64,000 bases of DNA from NCBI RefSeq assembly GCF_000699445.3, contig NC_067195.1:20345287-20409286 (forward strand), read 5' to 3'. This document shows, in pieces, positions 12,101 to 23,329 of the stretch. A program made the translations under genes and the position numbers. The notes beneath the pieces are model-generated. The model saw nothing but the letters and a program-made list of their open reading frames with translations. It ran no database searches and was not told the origin of the DNA. This DNA is from Schistosoma haematobium. Lineage: Eukaryota; Platyhelminthes; Trematoda; Strigeidida; Schistosomatidae. Position 1 is the first letter of the stretch, and each line of letters opens with the position of its first letter.

Positions 12101-15100
12101 GGGGCGGCATATAGTGGAGGTTTGCAACGTCATCCTCATAATGGGTCATTATAAGATCTAGTAAGGATGATTTAGAGTTCGGGTCGTACGTAGTCGCTTT
12201 TTTCACATGTTGTACTAGGGTACATGTGATAACCGCAACAAATGGTTCCTGCTCAAAGGAATTATCTGACAATTCAGTTCGCAGGTTTTTCTAGTCTACC
12301 ATGGGTTCATTAAAGTCTCCTAGGATTAGATATTGACCACTTTGTGACCAAGTATTGAGAATGCTTAGCAAGACCTCATTTACCTCACAGCTTGGACTAC
12401 GGTGGACCAAACCAATCAGCAGCTCTTGTCCCTTGCATTTCAAGCGGCAACTAACTAATTCACACGTCCCACTCTCATGGGATACACTGTCAATAATAGC
12501 AAATGAGATAGCATTCCTAATGAATAGAGCTACTCCCCCTCCTTTACGCTTTTGGATTCTGTCGGCTATTACTAACGTGAAACACTCAAAATTAAGTTCC
12601 ATACTTTTTAAAGGCTGCTTCAACCACATTTCTGTGACTGCGATTATATCTGAGTTGGTAGAGTCAATTTGTACACCTAGTTTCGACCGCTTATTCAGCA
12701 AGCTTCGGGCATTTGTGTAACAGATCCGAAGCCTATTTAAATGGCTTCGTGCTGCACCCAGGGTGGCTTCGACATCATTCTCTGTCGAAGCCTCACAACC
12801 CGAAAATTTACCATTTTTAGGTCCGTTTCACCAGCGTCTAACCTATGTTGTAGTTCTTTTTTGGCTTCCCGTCTTTTTACACAGTCTGCCAGCGGCAAGT
12901 CCTTACGGACAAAAGCTCCTGAGCCCTTTAATTTGTGTCCATCCCGTAAAATTAAGTCCCGTTCATAAGAAGATTTGTATACAACTTTAGGCAGCCTGGT
13001 TTGATTTGTTTTTAAGTTCGCTTGACTACCTAGTCTATACACCTTTAGCAAAATGTCTCTGGAAATACTTTGAGGTGTAATTTGATTTAGTAGCTGTTTT
13101 ATCAACCCAATGTCGTGCTCAAAGCGAGCTTTAGTTTCAGAGCTTTCACTCTCCGTGATTCTATGAAAAATAACTGACCTGTCACTGTGATCAGTTTTCA
13201 ATTTCTCGACTACTTTTGGAGGGTAGGATTTTCTTTTATATCGTTATGTCGTTTCTTGCCTACGACCTGTATCCATTCGTCAACTTTCGTTGGAGTAGCA
13301 ACCACAGTCGCGTCAAACATACTGTGGGATTCCGGAGGGTTATCGATGACTTTGGAAGTCAGGTTGTGTTTCCTGCTAGAAACAGATAGAGCCTTGCGAT
13401 TGCGATTTTTAGGTGTTTCCTGCCTGACACTATTTAGAGGACAGGGGAAAGAGGAAAATTCTTTTCTTGAGTTTTTAATTAAGACAGACCACTTTGAAGA
13501 CGGTATTTCCTCCTTTGACCGACGTGAGTCAGCTGTTTCCGAGCTAACTTGAGGCGGCTTTACATCAATCTGTGTGTCGACAGTGCGAGTGATGTCCGAT
13601 GTGTCCCGACCTCGCTTGCTTAAACATTTTTTTGCATCATTTGCCATTGGCATGGCCTCGGTTAGCAAGCTGTTTGCATCCGAACAGCACTGCTGACATA
13701 GCCATACGCAACCGTTTTTATTAAACCGTTTGAAAGCCGCAGGCGTCAAATTCGTGCACACTTCATCGTACCAGCCTTTGCACTCATCGCACCGCATGCC
13801 ACTTTCAACGAGATATCGACAGCCCAGACGTTGGCAATTGCTTTTCTTGCGCTGTCCAGTCATTGGACAGAAGTTTTAAAAAAAAAACTAGATAAAACAG
13901 TACCCAGAGACAAAAGTGATCTATGACCAAAAATAGTGGAAAACTGTAAATTGTTAGAACCAAAGTACCAACAAATACAATAGAAAATAAAGTACTCAAA
14001 AGTACCGATGATAAACTACTTTAAAAACAAAAACAATATCCTTATCGGATACTTTAACTGAAATAAGTTAAATTAAAGTATAAAGAGTAGTCTTGATACG
14101 TAATAAACTATCAAAACAATAGGATTTACTCAGCGAGGAAAAATACCACTGTCCTTTTAAATAGCGCGCGCAAGGATGCGACAGGCGGTCAGAGTTTGGG
14201 AACGCCTTTATACGTAGCACCTTGACAACGGAAACACATCAACCTAGTCAAATCGGAAGTCAGAAATGAAGGGATTTGAAGACATATTTAAAAATATATC
14301 GGTATGTCGAAAAGCGTTTGGTCTAATCTGGATAGCAGCTGCAAGGGACGCATAGCACGGTTCACCCAATCGTAATCGGGTTCAGATAAGTGAGTGAGAG
14401 CCTTCAGCTAAGTTGTGCACTATAAACCCAGTGAGATCAGCATCAACGTCGAAGACTTACAAAATTATTTATTATGGGGGCTTATTCACCTCTACACGCC
14501 TATATCAATCAGAGAGTCTCAGGACATACTTTCGTAGTTTTTCAACCTAATCAAAGCAAATATTCAGCCTTCTGAAATTAAGTTCAAAGTAGCTCACACA
14601 ATTTATTTACCGCCACAATCCAAACACAAAAGGTTTGTAAATACTTTATTCAGTATTCTTTGTTAGGTAGTCTCTTCATTTTTTTCTTCACTACATTTTT
14701 GTTTTGAGTAAAACAACCGGTCATCAACCACTCGTTTGTACAGTTCGATAAACGTTTTATATATGTGCAACATGAAGTTAACTCAACTTTTATATATATT
14801 TTAATACATATTTTTTCGGAAAACTTTTTTTTAAAGCAAAGAAATCTTGGACCTGGTCGGTATAACCTACCAAGAGAAATTCAGACAAAGGGAACCTCAG
14901 AATCCATAGGACCCATAAATACAACTGCAGGTCGCTTTTCGGAACTCAGAGGAGTAAACATCAAGCCTTTTAAAATTACTTTTATGAATTCTTTACTCAG
15001 AATGATACTCCAGGAGTGGGTACTTATGGAATGAAAGGTGATCCATATCTTTATAAAGAATTAATGGATGCGAAACACAAATCATGTTGCACAAAAGGCT

Positions 15101-18100
15101 TATTAGAATGTGGTGGGGATGGGAGTCGTTCTTTACCGTTGACAGTAATTTAATTGATGGTTCAAACTAACGTTTATCAATAAGGGGTGTAATGTTGCGC
15201 CAGGTACCTACGAAATCAGTGGTTCGGTACAGAAACTACTGGATAAAAAAACCGGGAAACGCGGACCTTATGATTTGATGACTGGACCGAGAAGCTTTAC
15301 TTATGTGAGAAAAAGTTTTGATATTCTATTTCAAATATTTACTTATATTCCTATCGGAATTTTGTTTGCTGAAATTAGACTTATCTAGTATTTTTCACCT
15401 CATGACTGATACTTTGATTATATTTGTCCATCTGCTAAGATGGGATTATTATTCTCCCTATTTTCACTCATTCTTGGTATGCCTGATCTAGATAGTTGGG
15501 GGAAACAAAACTACCTAGCATTCGTCACAAATAATTGGGAAGTTAACCATAAAATGAAAATTAATTAAACTGGACAATATTGAAAAATAGTTTGTTCGAG
15601 ATATGTTATCCTTATTCAAGCATATATATACGTAATACAATAAACAGATATAGAAAGATAACTATCTTGTTGACCGGCAACAATGCCTTTACCACGATTA
15701 TTTCATGCCCTTTGTGTAGAAATGTTTTGAAGATTAAATGTAGAAAATAGCAGATAGGAGCAAAAATGTATAGAAAAGTTAGCTTGAAGAAATATGTCTT
15801 TAGCTAACTTTGAAGTTAAACAGGGTATGAAGCATCAAGCTTACTTACTTTTGCCTTCTATTTTTCACAACTCAGTTGTTTTATCCCTCAACAACTTTTC
15901 AGACTTCTGAATACCCAGAACCAGGAACCTATTCATTAACATCATTTACATCCAATCTTTTGCGACCAGAAAAAAAGTATACAGGGATGTTTCGTAGACT
16001 TGTTGTTGACCAAAGAAAAATGGATCAGTGCTATTCTGCTAGGATGCAAAACGACCTCGTAAAATCTAAGGTAAGACTAATGTGCTTGGTAAATTCTTTT
16101 AGTTTTCCAGTAGTTAGTAAAATTTCTTAGTTGAATAATGAGCAATGAAAATGTATTCAAAATATGAATATCCTAAATAAAACATCCTCCCAAATAACCG
16201 CACCGTATTCAATAAAACTAACATGTTTATGATCTAGTTTACCGTGAAACCAGGTGATGCTTTTAATCACATTAAGTTAGCTTACTGAAGAAGGCTCAAC
16301 AATTCAAAAGCTTATAACAACGTCACGAAACTTCAACCATTAATCACTTATCAACTCCCTTTACTTAATTGATCATTGCCCAAACAACGTAAAATTCACA
16401 TGTATGCCATGCAAAATTTAGGCAACAACGTAATGATATTCAGACAAAACAAGAGGATCACTAAGCCAAATAGGGAATATAATACTTGAATTTTGAGCTA
16501 GCCTACTAGTTATAGCATTTTTCCCATGATCACATTTTATAAATATCACGAACCAATAATGACATGTAGTTATGTTTGTTGGGTTTCGCTTTATTTTTTT
16601 AAAGATAGGACCAGGATATTATGATCCCAAATATCTAGATGACAAGGATAAAAGTTTTAATCATCAAGCTCCTCCATTTTTGTCCAGCGCCTCTCGTAAT
16701 TCACACTCAATATTTACCAGTAGACAGGTAATTGTTTTTTTATTGAACTGATTCCTTTACATATTTAAAGGAAACAACAAACTTTCAAACATCGGACACT
16801 AAATAAAAACTGTTACATTCTTTTTACAATCTGCTTATTTTTGTACTGGTGTATCAGCGTAAATTTGCAGGTAATTGACTCGCAGTATTTGAACAGATAA
16901 TCAAACGAAGCTTCTTGTTTCTCTTGTGACTTACAATATCGAATTTTGATACTGATATACAACCTTCTTATGTATAGGCTCAACCGGCTATCTGGGCGAA
17001 AACACTGAGAATGAGAAAGAAGTTTGCTGGTCAAACAGAAATTGGTATCCGTGCCTTCTCATATATAAATCCACTAATAGTGTATGTCTCAATCTTTGGA
17101 AATGCAAACCAGTCAGTCGCGTACACTTATCAATACAGATCAAATCAGTTCTTTTAAAAACTGTTGGAATAGTAACATTACATTTAATAAATATCTTAAC
17201 AGAAGATTCATCTGTGCCTTGAGTATAGTTAAGTAAAGCTCCTATTTAGTAGATATATAGTTGATATTTGGAACACACATAAAAGCCTCAAATATATAAA
17301 TTTCTGTACAGGTGATGTCAACCATTTTAATGAGGCACATATTTTCAGAAAATAATTATGACCTGTTAAAATTATAACCTATAGGCTATTGGACGGTATT
17401 TAACTAGTCTATAACTAAAAAACAATTTCTTTGTTTCCTACTAAACATTAGAAAACTGTAGAGTAGTATTGACGGACTCAATATTTAAATAAGTTCATGT
17501 TAATTATTGTACCTGAAAGCTCTGGGTGTAATCGGTATTCCTGAAACTTCATGGATAAGGACTTGCAATATGAGTCAAAGTGACTGATTATTTCAAATTA
17601 GTTTTCAGTGGTTTCTTCCTGACGTTGTTATACGATAAACGTAACTCAAATTATCAGGTAATGGGTTACCCATATTGAAATAGGTTGCAATGAATATATT
17701 TGTATAAACAAGAAGCTATGAATTCATCAGTTGATTGCATGCGATAAGCTATTATACAGCATGAAAAAACTACTCATAAAATGACCACTCAGATTAATAA
17801 TTTACTGATGAGCAATGATAATTATCAAGAATGGGTTTAAAGTTTTCCTATTCACTGTTTGAAGTGATCCAAAGTTATTTTCCTTAAACTTAATGTGTCT
17901 TTCAACATTAAATTCTTCTCAAACTGATACTGCATTGTTAACTGAAGATCATTTTCTTTTCAATTTATTATTACCTGAATCTTTAGAATATAACTTCATT
18001 GAGTGATAGATAGTCATTTTTTCTAACCTATAAATATACTTGGGGTTGTATTTCACTTATATAGGTTAATCAAGTTATAAAGATAAATGTCTGCTACCTA

Positions 18101-19765
18101 TTAAATGAATAAGTATAATTCGATATTGTAAAAAAACGTTATTATCTTCCTACTCCAGAGTCCAGTTGGTCCTGGACGTTACAATTCAGAAAATTATGAT
18201 CGGTCACGGTGTGTATGGGGTGCTATGTGTTCTTTTGACTCTACTTCATCAGCACGTTTAAGTCTAAAAGAAGCTTCAAAATTAAGGTAGTTTGCAATTT
18301 TTATTTCAAAATTTATGATTTATTTTCATTATGGAATTATTATTACGTGATTATTAATCAATAAGAAGGAAATATATAAGATATACACCGACAATTTCGA
18401 CAGAATAAAAATAATATCTAATTTACCCATAATCTGAATCTATGGACTTAAAAATGATATCGAGAAATTATTAACCACTGTAATCATAGAAGCTTGTTAA
18501 GGTCTATATACCATCGCATAAGTTTATTTATTTATCTCAACAAATCAATCAATATATTGTGTCAGATACTATAAAAATACTTTGTTTTCTAATCATGGAA
18601 ATAAAGTTTCTTGGAAACTCAGATAAACGTCAAAAGATTTGATAAACAAGAAATTATACTTTAACGTTTAAATATTTAGATACATTACATACTAGTTTTC
18701 AGTTGTCATCTACACATTCACGCTATATTTACCGTCAATGACAAGCTTGATTTATTTACTCATAAAAATATCCTCATAATTTTTGTTGACTTTCAGCTAT
18801 TACTTATATTATTAAAAAGGATGTATGTCTGTCGAATTGGCAAGTTGACTGCTTGTGGTTTATTGCTGAAATATAAGTCTAGCCTTTCCCACAATTTATG
18901 ATTTGTTAAATAGACATATCAAATTAAAATGACCTAAAATACCATATCAGTTAGAGTTTATTGCACTGAGACAGCACAGAAAAAGATCTTCATGAATAGG
19001 AAACGAGAAATTATATTTAGAATAATAGAATCTAATAAATTAAAAATGAAGACTGAATAGATTTGACTGCTACTCACAGTCACTTTGTGATATAATACAG
19101 TGTTTTTGTCCATAATATTCAGAGGGATCTACCAAGCATTCTAGACAATTCCACAAAACAGTCGAATCTATCCTAATGTATAGTGTTATATATAACATAC
19201 AGAAAACAAGTAGAAAAGCAATCAATATAGAGATTATCAGTACACGCTTGTGGAGATTGTTGAGCTCTAATTGCGATCATGAACTGATTAATGTTAGAAC
19301 AACATTGAAGTTAGACATTAACACCGTTGGATGACATCTCAGTGGTCTAAAGGTTATGCCTGAATCCGGTGTGCGGGATTGTGGGTACTCACTGCTGAGG
19401 AGTCCCATATTAGGACGAAACGGCTATCCAGTGCTTCCAGGTTCTCGATGGTGGTCCAACATTTATCAGTTCATTATCTCAATTAAAGTAGAGATTATCT
19501 GAAAGTTTAATTAAAATTATTGACAAAATTTGAAAATAGCAATTCACGAATGTAAACTATTAGTATGAGTGCAAATCTATTTCAAGTATTCAATAATTTA
19601 TATAGATCTGCAATTAAACTTATGTCTTAATTTTCATAAACTCAACTGTTCGTCTGTATTCCATTATTTCTTAGAGAGAGATTACGTCCACTCAATGTAA
19701 CATTTCATGAAAAGTCACTCATCATCAACAACAACAGGCCACGTGCTATTCCACTGATTGCTTAA
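9118..19765 (+). CDS. CIMAP2/LEXM-like ciliary microtubule-associated protein (nine exons)
   Basis: Exons 9118-9155, 9190-9412, 14837-14953, 15001-15144, 15185-15304, 15903-16070, 16605-16727, 18159-18286 and 19675-19765 join in phase into 1152 nt, giving 383 aa plus stop. The protein begins MICKPPFGSSTDR. It carries repeated G-P-G-x-Y-type motifs: DIGPGSYE, LGPGRYN, TPGVGTYG, VAPGTYE, PEPGTYS, IGPGYYD and VGPGRYN. It ends RAIPLIA before TAA. Such repeats are typical of the SHIPPO/STPG proteins that line ciliary and sperm doublet microtubules. The PFGS start and the length fit CIMAP2 (LEXM), but another STPG-type member is possible. The start codon is the first Met in frame with the PFGS motif; a longer 5' exon is not excluded. 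A polyadenylation-like AATAAA lies near 19843. The gene is convergent with the kinesin gene. Confidence 0.8.
9190..9412 (+). CDS. CIMAP2-like gene exon 2
   Basis: Acceptor TTTAG|A; encodes RRINVHPRWMKEIL, the first GPGSY repeat and ends LSKESQ at donor CAG|GTAGAT. Phase 2 in, phase 0 out. Confidence 0.8.
10397..11068 (-). pseudogene. CR1-like element ORF2 reverse transcriptase palm
   Basis: RT motifs in order: AYTDFSIAFDKVPHNWL, GVFQGTVLGPVLFPLYLSDL and LYTDDAKIW, then the thumb region NDLEKLSEWFQTCQLPIN. The expected PQGSVLGP is changed to FQGTVLGP. The C-terminal remainder lies at about 9950-10162 (RGHSRKVHKPRTNYLSADY), after a frame break. Confidence 0.85.
11458..11877 (-). pseudogene. 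CR1-like element ORF2 linker region
   Basis: Encodes PWFSKEVRILLRKRRKMWDR, RKSRRLYEEKIV and FLNYFINVYT, the linker between endonuclease and reverse transcriptase. A run of ten G at about 11471-11480 may have caused frame slippage. The RT finger region between 11069 and 11457 is too broken to follow in one frame. Confidence 0.7.
11961..12720 (-). pseudogene. CR1-like element ORF2 endonuclease domain
   Basis: Two frames (12291-12720, then 11961-12272) together give an AP-endonuclease-like domain: LNKRSKLG, DIIAVTEMWLK, RKGGGVALFIRN, LILGDFNEP, LLDLIMTH and LGKSDHAVLTFDF. The catalytic motifs GDFN and SDH are visible. A frame break near 12280 disrupts it. Confidence 0.8.
12737..13201 (-). pseudogene. 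CR1-like element ORF1, C-terminal part
   Basis: Continuation of ORF1 in a shifted frame. Motifs such as SVIFHRITESESSE, RLGSQAN, RLPKVVYKS and LRDGHKLKGSGAFVRKD resemble the single-strand nucleic-acid-binding region of retrotransposon ORF1 proteins. It ends close to the start of ORF2. Confidence 0.65.
13210..13863 (-). pseudogene. CR1-like element ORF1, N-terminal part with Cys-rich finger
   Basis: Starts MTGQRKKSNCQRLGCRYL and has paired cysteines with Trp in a PHD-like spacing (CDECKGWYDEVC, then WLCQQC) over residues 10-60. It continues with a polar, basic linker. The frame ends shortly after KKRHNDIKENP and continues in another frame at 13201, so the ORF is frameshifted. Such fingers occur in ORF1 of CR1-clade elements. 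Confidence 0.75.
14837..14953 (+). CDS. CIMAP2-like gene exon 3
   Basis: Acceptor TTAAAG|CAA; encodes QRNLGPGRYNLPREI and GRFSELRG; donor GGA|GTAAAC. 117 nt, phase 0 at both ends. Confidence 0.75.
15001..15144 (+). CDS. CIMAP2-like gene exon 4
   Basis: Acceptor CTCAG|AAT; encodes NDTPGVGTYGMKGDPYLYK and ends SRSLPLT; donor ACA|GTAATT. 144 nt, phase 0. The intron before it is only 47 bp. Confidence 0.82.
15185..15304 (+). CDS. CIMAP2-like gene exon 5
   Basis: Acceptor ATAAG|GGG; encodes GCNVAPGTYEISGSV, KKTGKRGPYD and GPRSFTY; donor TAT|GTGAGA. 120 nt, phase 0. The intron before it is 40 bp. The K-x-G-x-R-G-P-[YF]-D motif is typical of STPG-type proteins. Confidence 0.82.
15903..16070 (+). 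CDS. CIMAP2-like gene exon 6
   Basis: Acceptor TTTTCAG|ACT; encodes TSEYPEPGTYSL, GMFRRLVVDQ and ends LVKSK; donor AAG|GTAAGA. 168 nt, phase 0. Confidence 0.85.
16605..16727 (+). CDS. CIMAP2-like gene exon 7
   Basis: Acceptor TTAAAG|ATA; encodes IGPGYYDPKYLDDKDK, PPFLSSASR and ends FTSRQ; donor CAG|GTAATT. 123 nt, phase 0. Confidence 0.85.
18159..18286 (+). CDS. CIMAP2-like gene exon 8
   Basis: Acceptor CTCCAG|AGT; encodes SPVGPGRYNSENYDRS, ARLSLKEASKL; donor AAG|GTAGTT. 128 nt, phase 0 in and phase 2 out. Confidence 0.85.
19325..19490 (+). mobile_element. Sm-alpha-type SINE (second subfamily) with intact hammerhead core
   Basis: Begins with the sequence shared with 22561 and 35046 (GAAGTTAGACATTAACACCG) and a degenerate tRNA-like part (CTCAGTGGTCTAAAGGTTA). 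It then has hammerhead core elements CTGAGGAG (19395-19402), stem II TCC/GGA with loop, and GAAAC (19417-19421). The tail TTCCAGGTTCTCGATGGTGG follows. CTGAGGA fits the CUGANGA consensus. It lies in the last intron of the CIMAP2-like gene, sense orientation. Confidence 0.8.
19675..19765 (+). CDS. CIMAP2-like gene exon 9 with stop codon
   Basis: Acceptor CTTAG|A; encodes ERLRPLNVTFHEKS and ends RAIPLIA, TAA at 19763-19765. AATAAA-like signals follow at about 19843-19855. Confidence 0.82.
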
Positions 19766-19982
19766 TTGTCAAAGCTACAAATGGAAGTAACGCACATTTT
19801 AAATTGTTATATTACATACTGCACTGTTTTCATCAACATAAAATAAATAAATAAACGAATCATATTCCGAAAATCATTGCAGAAAATATGCTAATATTTA
19901 ATCATTGTAGTGATCATTTTTATACTTGTAGATTATACATCGATAATCACGTCTTATAGTAATAACTTTAGTTCATTGTTTA

Positions 19983-19983
19983 C

Positions 19984-20013
<30 letters not shown>
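19983..20013 (+). repeat. (ATT)n microsatellite
   Basis: About ten uninterrupted ATT repeats, directly visible. Confidence 0.95.
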
Positions 20014-20014
<1 letters not shown>

Positions 20015-20110
20015 CATGATGACCATGACAGTCTGAAATAAATCACAACATACTTTAGTTCCTTCATTTACTATTGGTGACTTCATGAATAATGTGTTTT
20101 CACCCAGCCT
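19983..20110 (-). mobile_element. Probable 5'-truncated retroposon end with (TAA)n tail
   Basis: On the - strand a short segment (about 20110-20014, including TTCAGACTGTCATGGTCATC) ends in about ten TAA/AAT repeats (20013-19983). A trinucleotide tail next to a short non-repeated head is typical of RTE-type 3' ends or SINEs mobilised by them. The segment also has an accidental open frame. Assignment to a family is a guess. Confidence 0.45.
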
Positions 20111-22389
20111 CTTTTGAATGCTTGAATGAGCATTCTTGATCACATATATATTTGATTTAGACTTTCAAAGTTTTCCAAACATGTTTATCTAATTTTCATG
20201 GGTGTTTACTTCATATTGAAATAAATTTTATTGAACGTTTGAATTAGATTATTATTTTACCAATAGTTTCCTGTTAGTTTATAACGCTAACATGAAGCAT
20301 AGGCCTGTAATGTTAAATAAATTTGTAGGCAAGCAAATGATCTACTCAGTAACTGCAAATATGTTTTAATTTGTATCAATTTTAAACTATGATTTCACGT
20401 CATATGTGTTTCATGACGTAAATATTAGGATCTGGTTTCCAATAGTATCCTATATGAAATCAGTATGTAATGAATACAACGTTCAAATATTATAATCACT
20501 ATTCCTATTATTACTAAAGAGATCATTTTATTATGGCAAAAAATAAGTTAGTATGTGACTTAGTAAATTTATGGAGAAACATTTTCACTTTACTTGCACA
20601 TAATGTTCAGCACAATTAGGATAAAATTTACTTTGAATATCAATAATACATGAATTAAGTCAGAGTGATATTTTTATGATGAACGGTGATAATAAAAGAT
20701 CTTTGTCTATCCCATAAGTGAGATGTATATGTGTATTGACACGTTATAAAGTTGGTTGATTATGCAATATATAGAAATCAATAATAATGATTAGTTTTAG
20801 TACTGTACTACGTAAGAGAGTGTTAACATGATAAGCCTTCGGTCTTTTTCTGATTACAACGAAACCTAATAGTTCGTGAGTTACCAAAATAATAAATGGC
20901 TTCATTAAATGAAAACGATGTTTGCTATTTTAAGCCATGTAAGAATGTATAACTTCCTGTTTAAAACCCATTTATAACCATAATTTGTAATAAGAGATTT
21001 AGGGTAACATAATTTGAAACTGAATGCAGTGATATAGAAGATTTCGCTCTTTGTTTACTCACAGGTAAAAAGTTTTAGTAATAACTCACACTTCCTATCT
21101 TTTAACTTCATGTACGCTTTTCGAACCATATTTTCTATTTTTCACTACTATTAGTTCTGCTAATATTATTCCACTATTTTTTTATTGTCATCTTATTTTT
21201 ATCACCTTAGTCTTCACAACAAATGCTGTAACATGAACCAATACACATTTTTTACAGTGTCCCATGTAATTTATGAATGATCAATTGATTAGATTTCTTA
21301 AATATATTTGTTTCGATCAGTTAATTGTTGACTAGAGAAACAAATATGTTGCTAAATAAGTGTGATAGTAACAACTGGTTTTTTATGACAATTTATGTAG
21401 TTACTTATGATGAATTCTCATTCTTTGTACATTATTTCAGTGAATAAAAATTATACTGAGATATTGTTCGACGTGATTTTCGACACCCCATAAATACTAA
21501 AATTCCAAACAAAGAAATTGTCATAAATAATGTTTAATAATAATATTAATAGAATATAACAGTTCCAAGGTCATATTATTAATGAAAAACTAAATATATA
21601 TGAATAAACTAAGATTAAAGCGAATAATCTAATCATTTTATAAATAAATCATTCAACAGTCCAACATGAGAAAGCTTATTTTTCTTGTTTTGAAATATTG
21701 CACAAACTTCTGAGTACGTAAAATATTAGTTTGAATAAGTTCACTAAAACAAATAGAGGAAAACAAATTATCATAAACGAATAAACGAAAGTAATTTTTA
21801 AAAAAAACACTTGATTTTGTTATTAATAAATGGATATTTCAAATTACAATCCATGTCTACAATAAGATTACGTACATTGTATATAATGCAAATTCAAAGC
21901 TGCGTAGACGTCTAGTTTCATATTATAACAATGATCCTAAATTATCTTTATCCAATAGTATAAATCTAACAGTTTATTAAGTCTTTTTAACTCAAACTAT
22001 TTAGTTTTAAAATATTCTGAAAAAAATTCCTTCACTGAAGACTTTGAATTGGTAAAACCCATATATGAACTATCTAGTGATTACTTTTGTTAAAACTATT
22101 ATATCTTTTCCCAAATCCAAAATAAAAAGTAGGCTAAAAAAAGAATTTTTAAGAATGTCATTTTATCCATGATTCACTTACACGTAAACGTGAATCAGTG
22201 TGATAAATAATTCCAACAAGTACAGTCTTATTTTTTTAGATGAGATTGATTGAGAAATCACTGGGAAACGTCTAGAACAACAGTGTTTGTAGCTGCACTA
22301 TATTAATATTAATTAAGTGAATAATCGGAATTTATGATTACTTAAGTTTTAATGATGGAGATGTTGTGTACTAGTATCAGAAGGGGTTT
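20111..22389. other. Convergent intergenic region, nothing recognised
   Basis: AT-rich sequence between the 3' ends of the CIMAP2-like gene and the kinesin gene. No long open frame or recognisable repeat. The missing terminal exon of the kinesin could lie here or up to 25217. Confidence 0.4.
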
Positions 22390-22785
22390 TGTGGAGATTG
22401 TGGTAATAATAATCATCTGCTCACTAGTGACTGACTTCAAGAGACACTCCTGGAGTTCTAGTGAGAAGCCGTGAGCAGTGGGGTTCAATCAGGTCTGTTG
22501 TGAGATATCAGCTCACTGAAGACAATGGTGTACGGTGGCGCAACTTCGTGGATTGTTTGAAGTTAGACATTAACACCGTTGAATGCCGGCTCAGTGCTCT
22601 AGTTGGTTAAGCGCATGGCGCGAGACTGATAGGTCCTGGGTTCGAATCTCGCGGGGCGCGGGATCGTGGGCGCGCAATGCTGAGGAGCCACACAATAGGA
22701 CGAAACGGCCGTCCATTGCTTCCGGGTTTTCCATGGTGATCTAGCTTCAATTGACTCATGATCTCAACTGCTGAAGTATTGTGTA
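22390..22785 (+). mobile_element. Long Sm-alpha-type SINE with tRNA-like region and hammerhead
   Basis: A 5' module (CTGCTCACTAGTGACTGACT to CAGCTCACTGAAGACAATGG) is followed by a tRNA-like module with A-box-like GGCTCAGTGCTCTAGTTGG and B-box GGGTTCGAATC (22638-22648). The hammerhead module follows (CTGAGGAG at 22680-22687, GAAAC at 22702-22706), then the tail CATGGTGATCTAGCTTCAAT. Stem II is weakened (GAGCCAC instead of GAGTCCC), so activity is doubtful. The same three-module element occurs at 34885-35270. A more decayed tRNA-like relic follows at about 22820-22930. Confidence 0.85.
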
Positions 22786-23329
22786 TTGCCAAGTTGTATC
22801 TTAGAGTTACCTTAGTAGGTAGACATATGTTTCAGTGTTCAGAGCACTAAGGATTCTAACTAATAGGTCTTGGGTACGAACACTTTTTACCCTCATACCG
22901 TTACGAGTAGGCGAGTAGTAAAACTAGTTCTCATGCAAAACACAGTAGCTCAGATCAAAGTACATAAACCTATAGGTTACAAAAGAGGTTTACGAACCAC
23001 GTTAACTGTCGATTGAAATTAAACTTAGTTTGAAGATGAAAATATTGTAAATAAGATTTCTAACTCGAAAACAATAATATAGCAAATTTGTGAATTTAAC
23101 TTTTAAAATGTGATAAGTGTTACGTCTTGTTTCTTCTACTTCTGTCTCCCATACTTGAGCTTGAAAACCATTAACAAAGCTAACTGTCGATCAATCAACA
23201 CAATTTCGTATGTAGTTAAAAATTGGAATTTAATTTCCAGCTACTTAAGACATAGTATTCTTGTGTCAAAAACAAGCTACTAATAATAAAATAACCCATT
23301 GCATCCTTAAATAAAGAGTATTCAGCTAG

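Larger units (their letters stand above)
9860..14460 (-). mobile_element. CR1-clade non-LTR retrotransposon (SR1/Perere-like), antisense in intron 2
   Basis: Reading the - strand there is a 5' region of higher GC (about 13900-14460). An ORF1 with a Cys-rich zinc-finger start follows, then an ORF2 with apurinic-type endonuclease, reverse transcriptase and C-terminal region. The order and the PHD-like ORF1 finger fit CR1-clade elements. Several frameshifts and stops break both ORFs, so it is inactive. Length is about 4.6 kb, near full length. Ends are approximate because target-site duplications could not be identified. It sits in the intron between exons 2 and 3 of the CIMAP2-like gene, in opposite orientation. 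The 9413-9859 and 14461-14836 parts of that intron show nothing else. Confidence 0.85.
16071..19674. other. Introns 6-8 of the CIMAP2-like gene
   Basis: AT-rich sequence between exons. Apart from a SINE at 19325-19490 nothing recognisable was seen. Confidence 0.5.

Noticed and set aside
13187..13552. + strand frames over the CR1 element (also 12355-12720, 10731-11012)
   Set aside because: Antisense shadows of the retrotransposon ORFs.
22590..22665. Possible genuine tRNA gene
   Set aside because: A-box and B-box are present but no cloverleaf with proper acceptor stem and anticodon arm could be drawn, and it continues into the SINE hammerhead module.
22607..22792. Open frame over the SINE (and 35001-35235 likewise)
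   Set aside because: Reads through tRNA-like and ribozyme modules; no protein-coding meaning.
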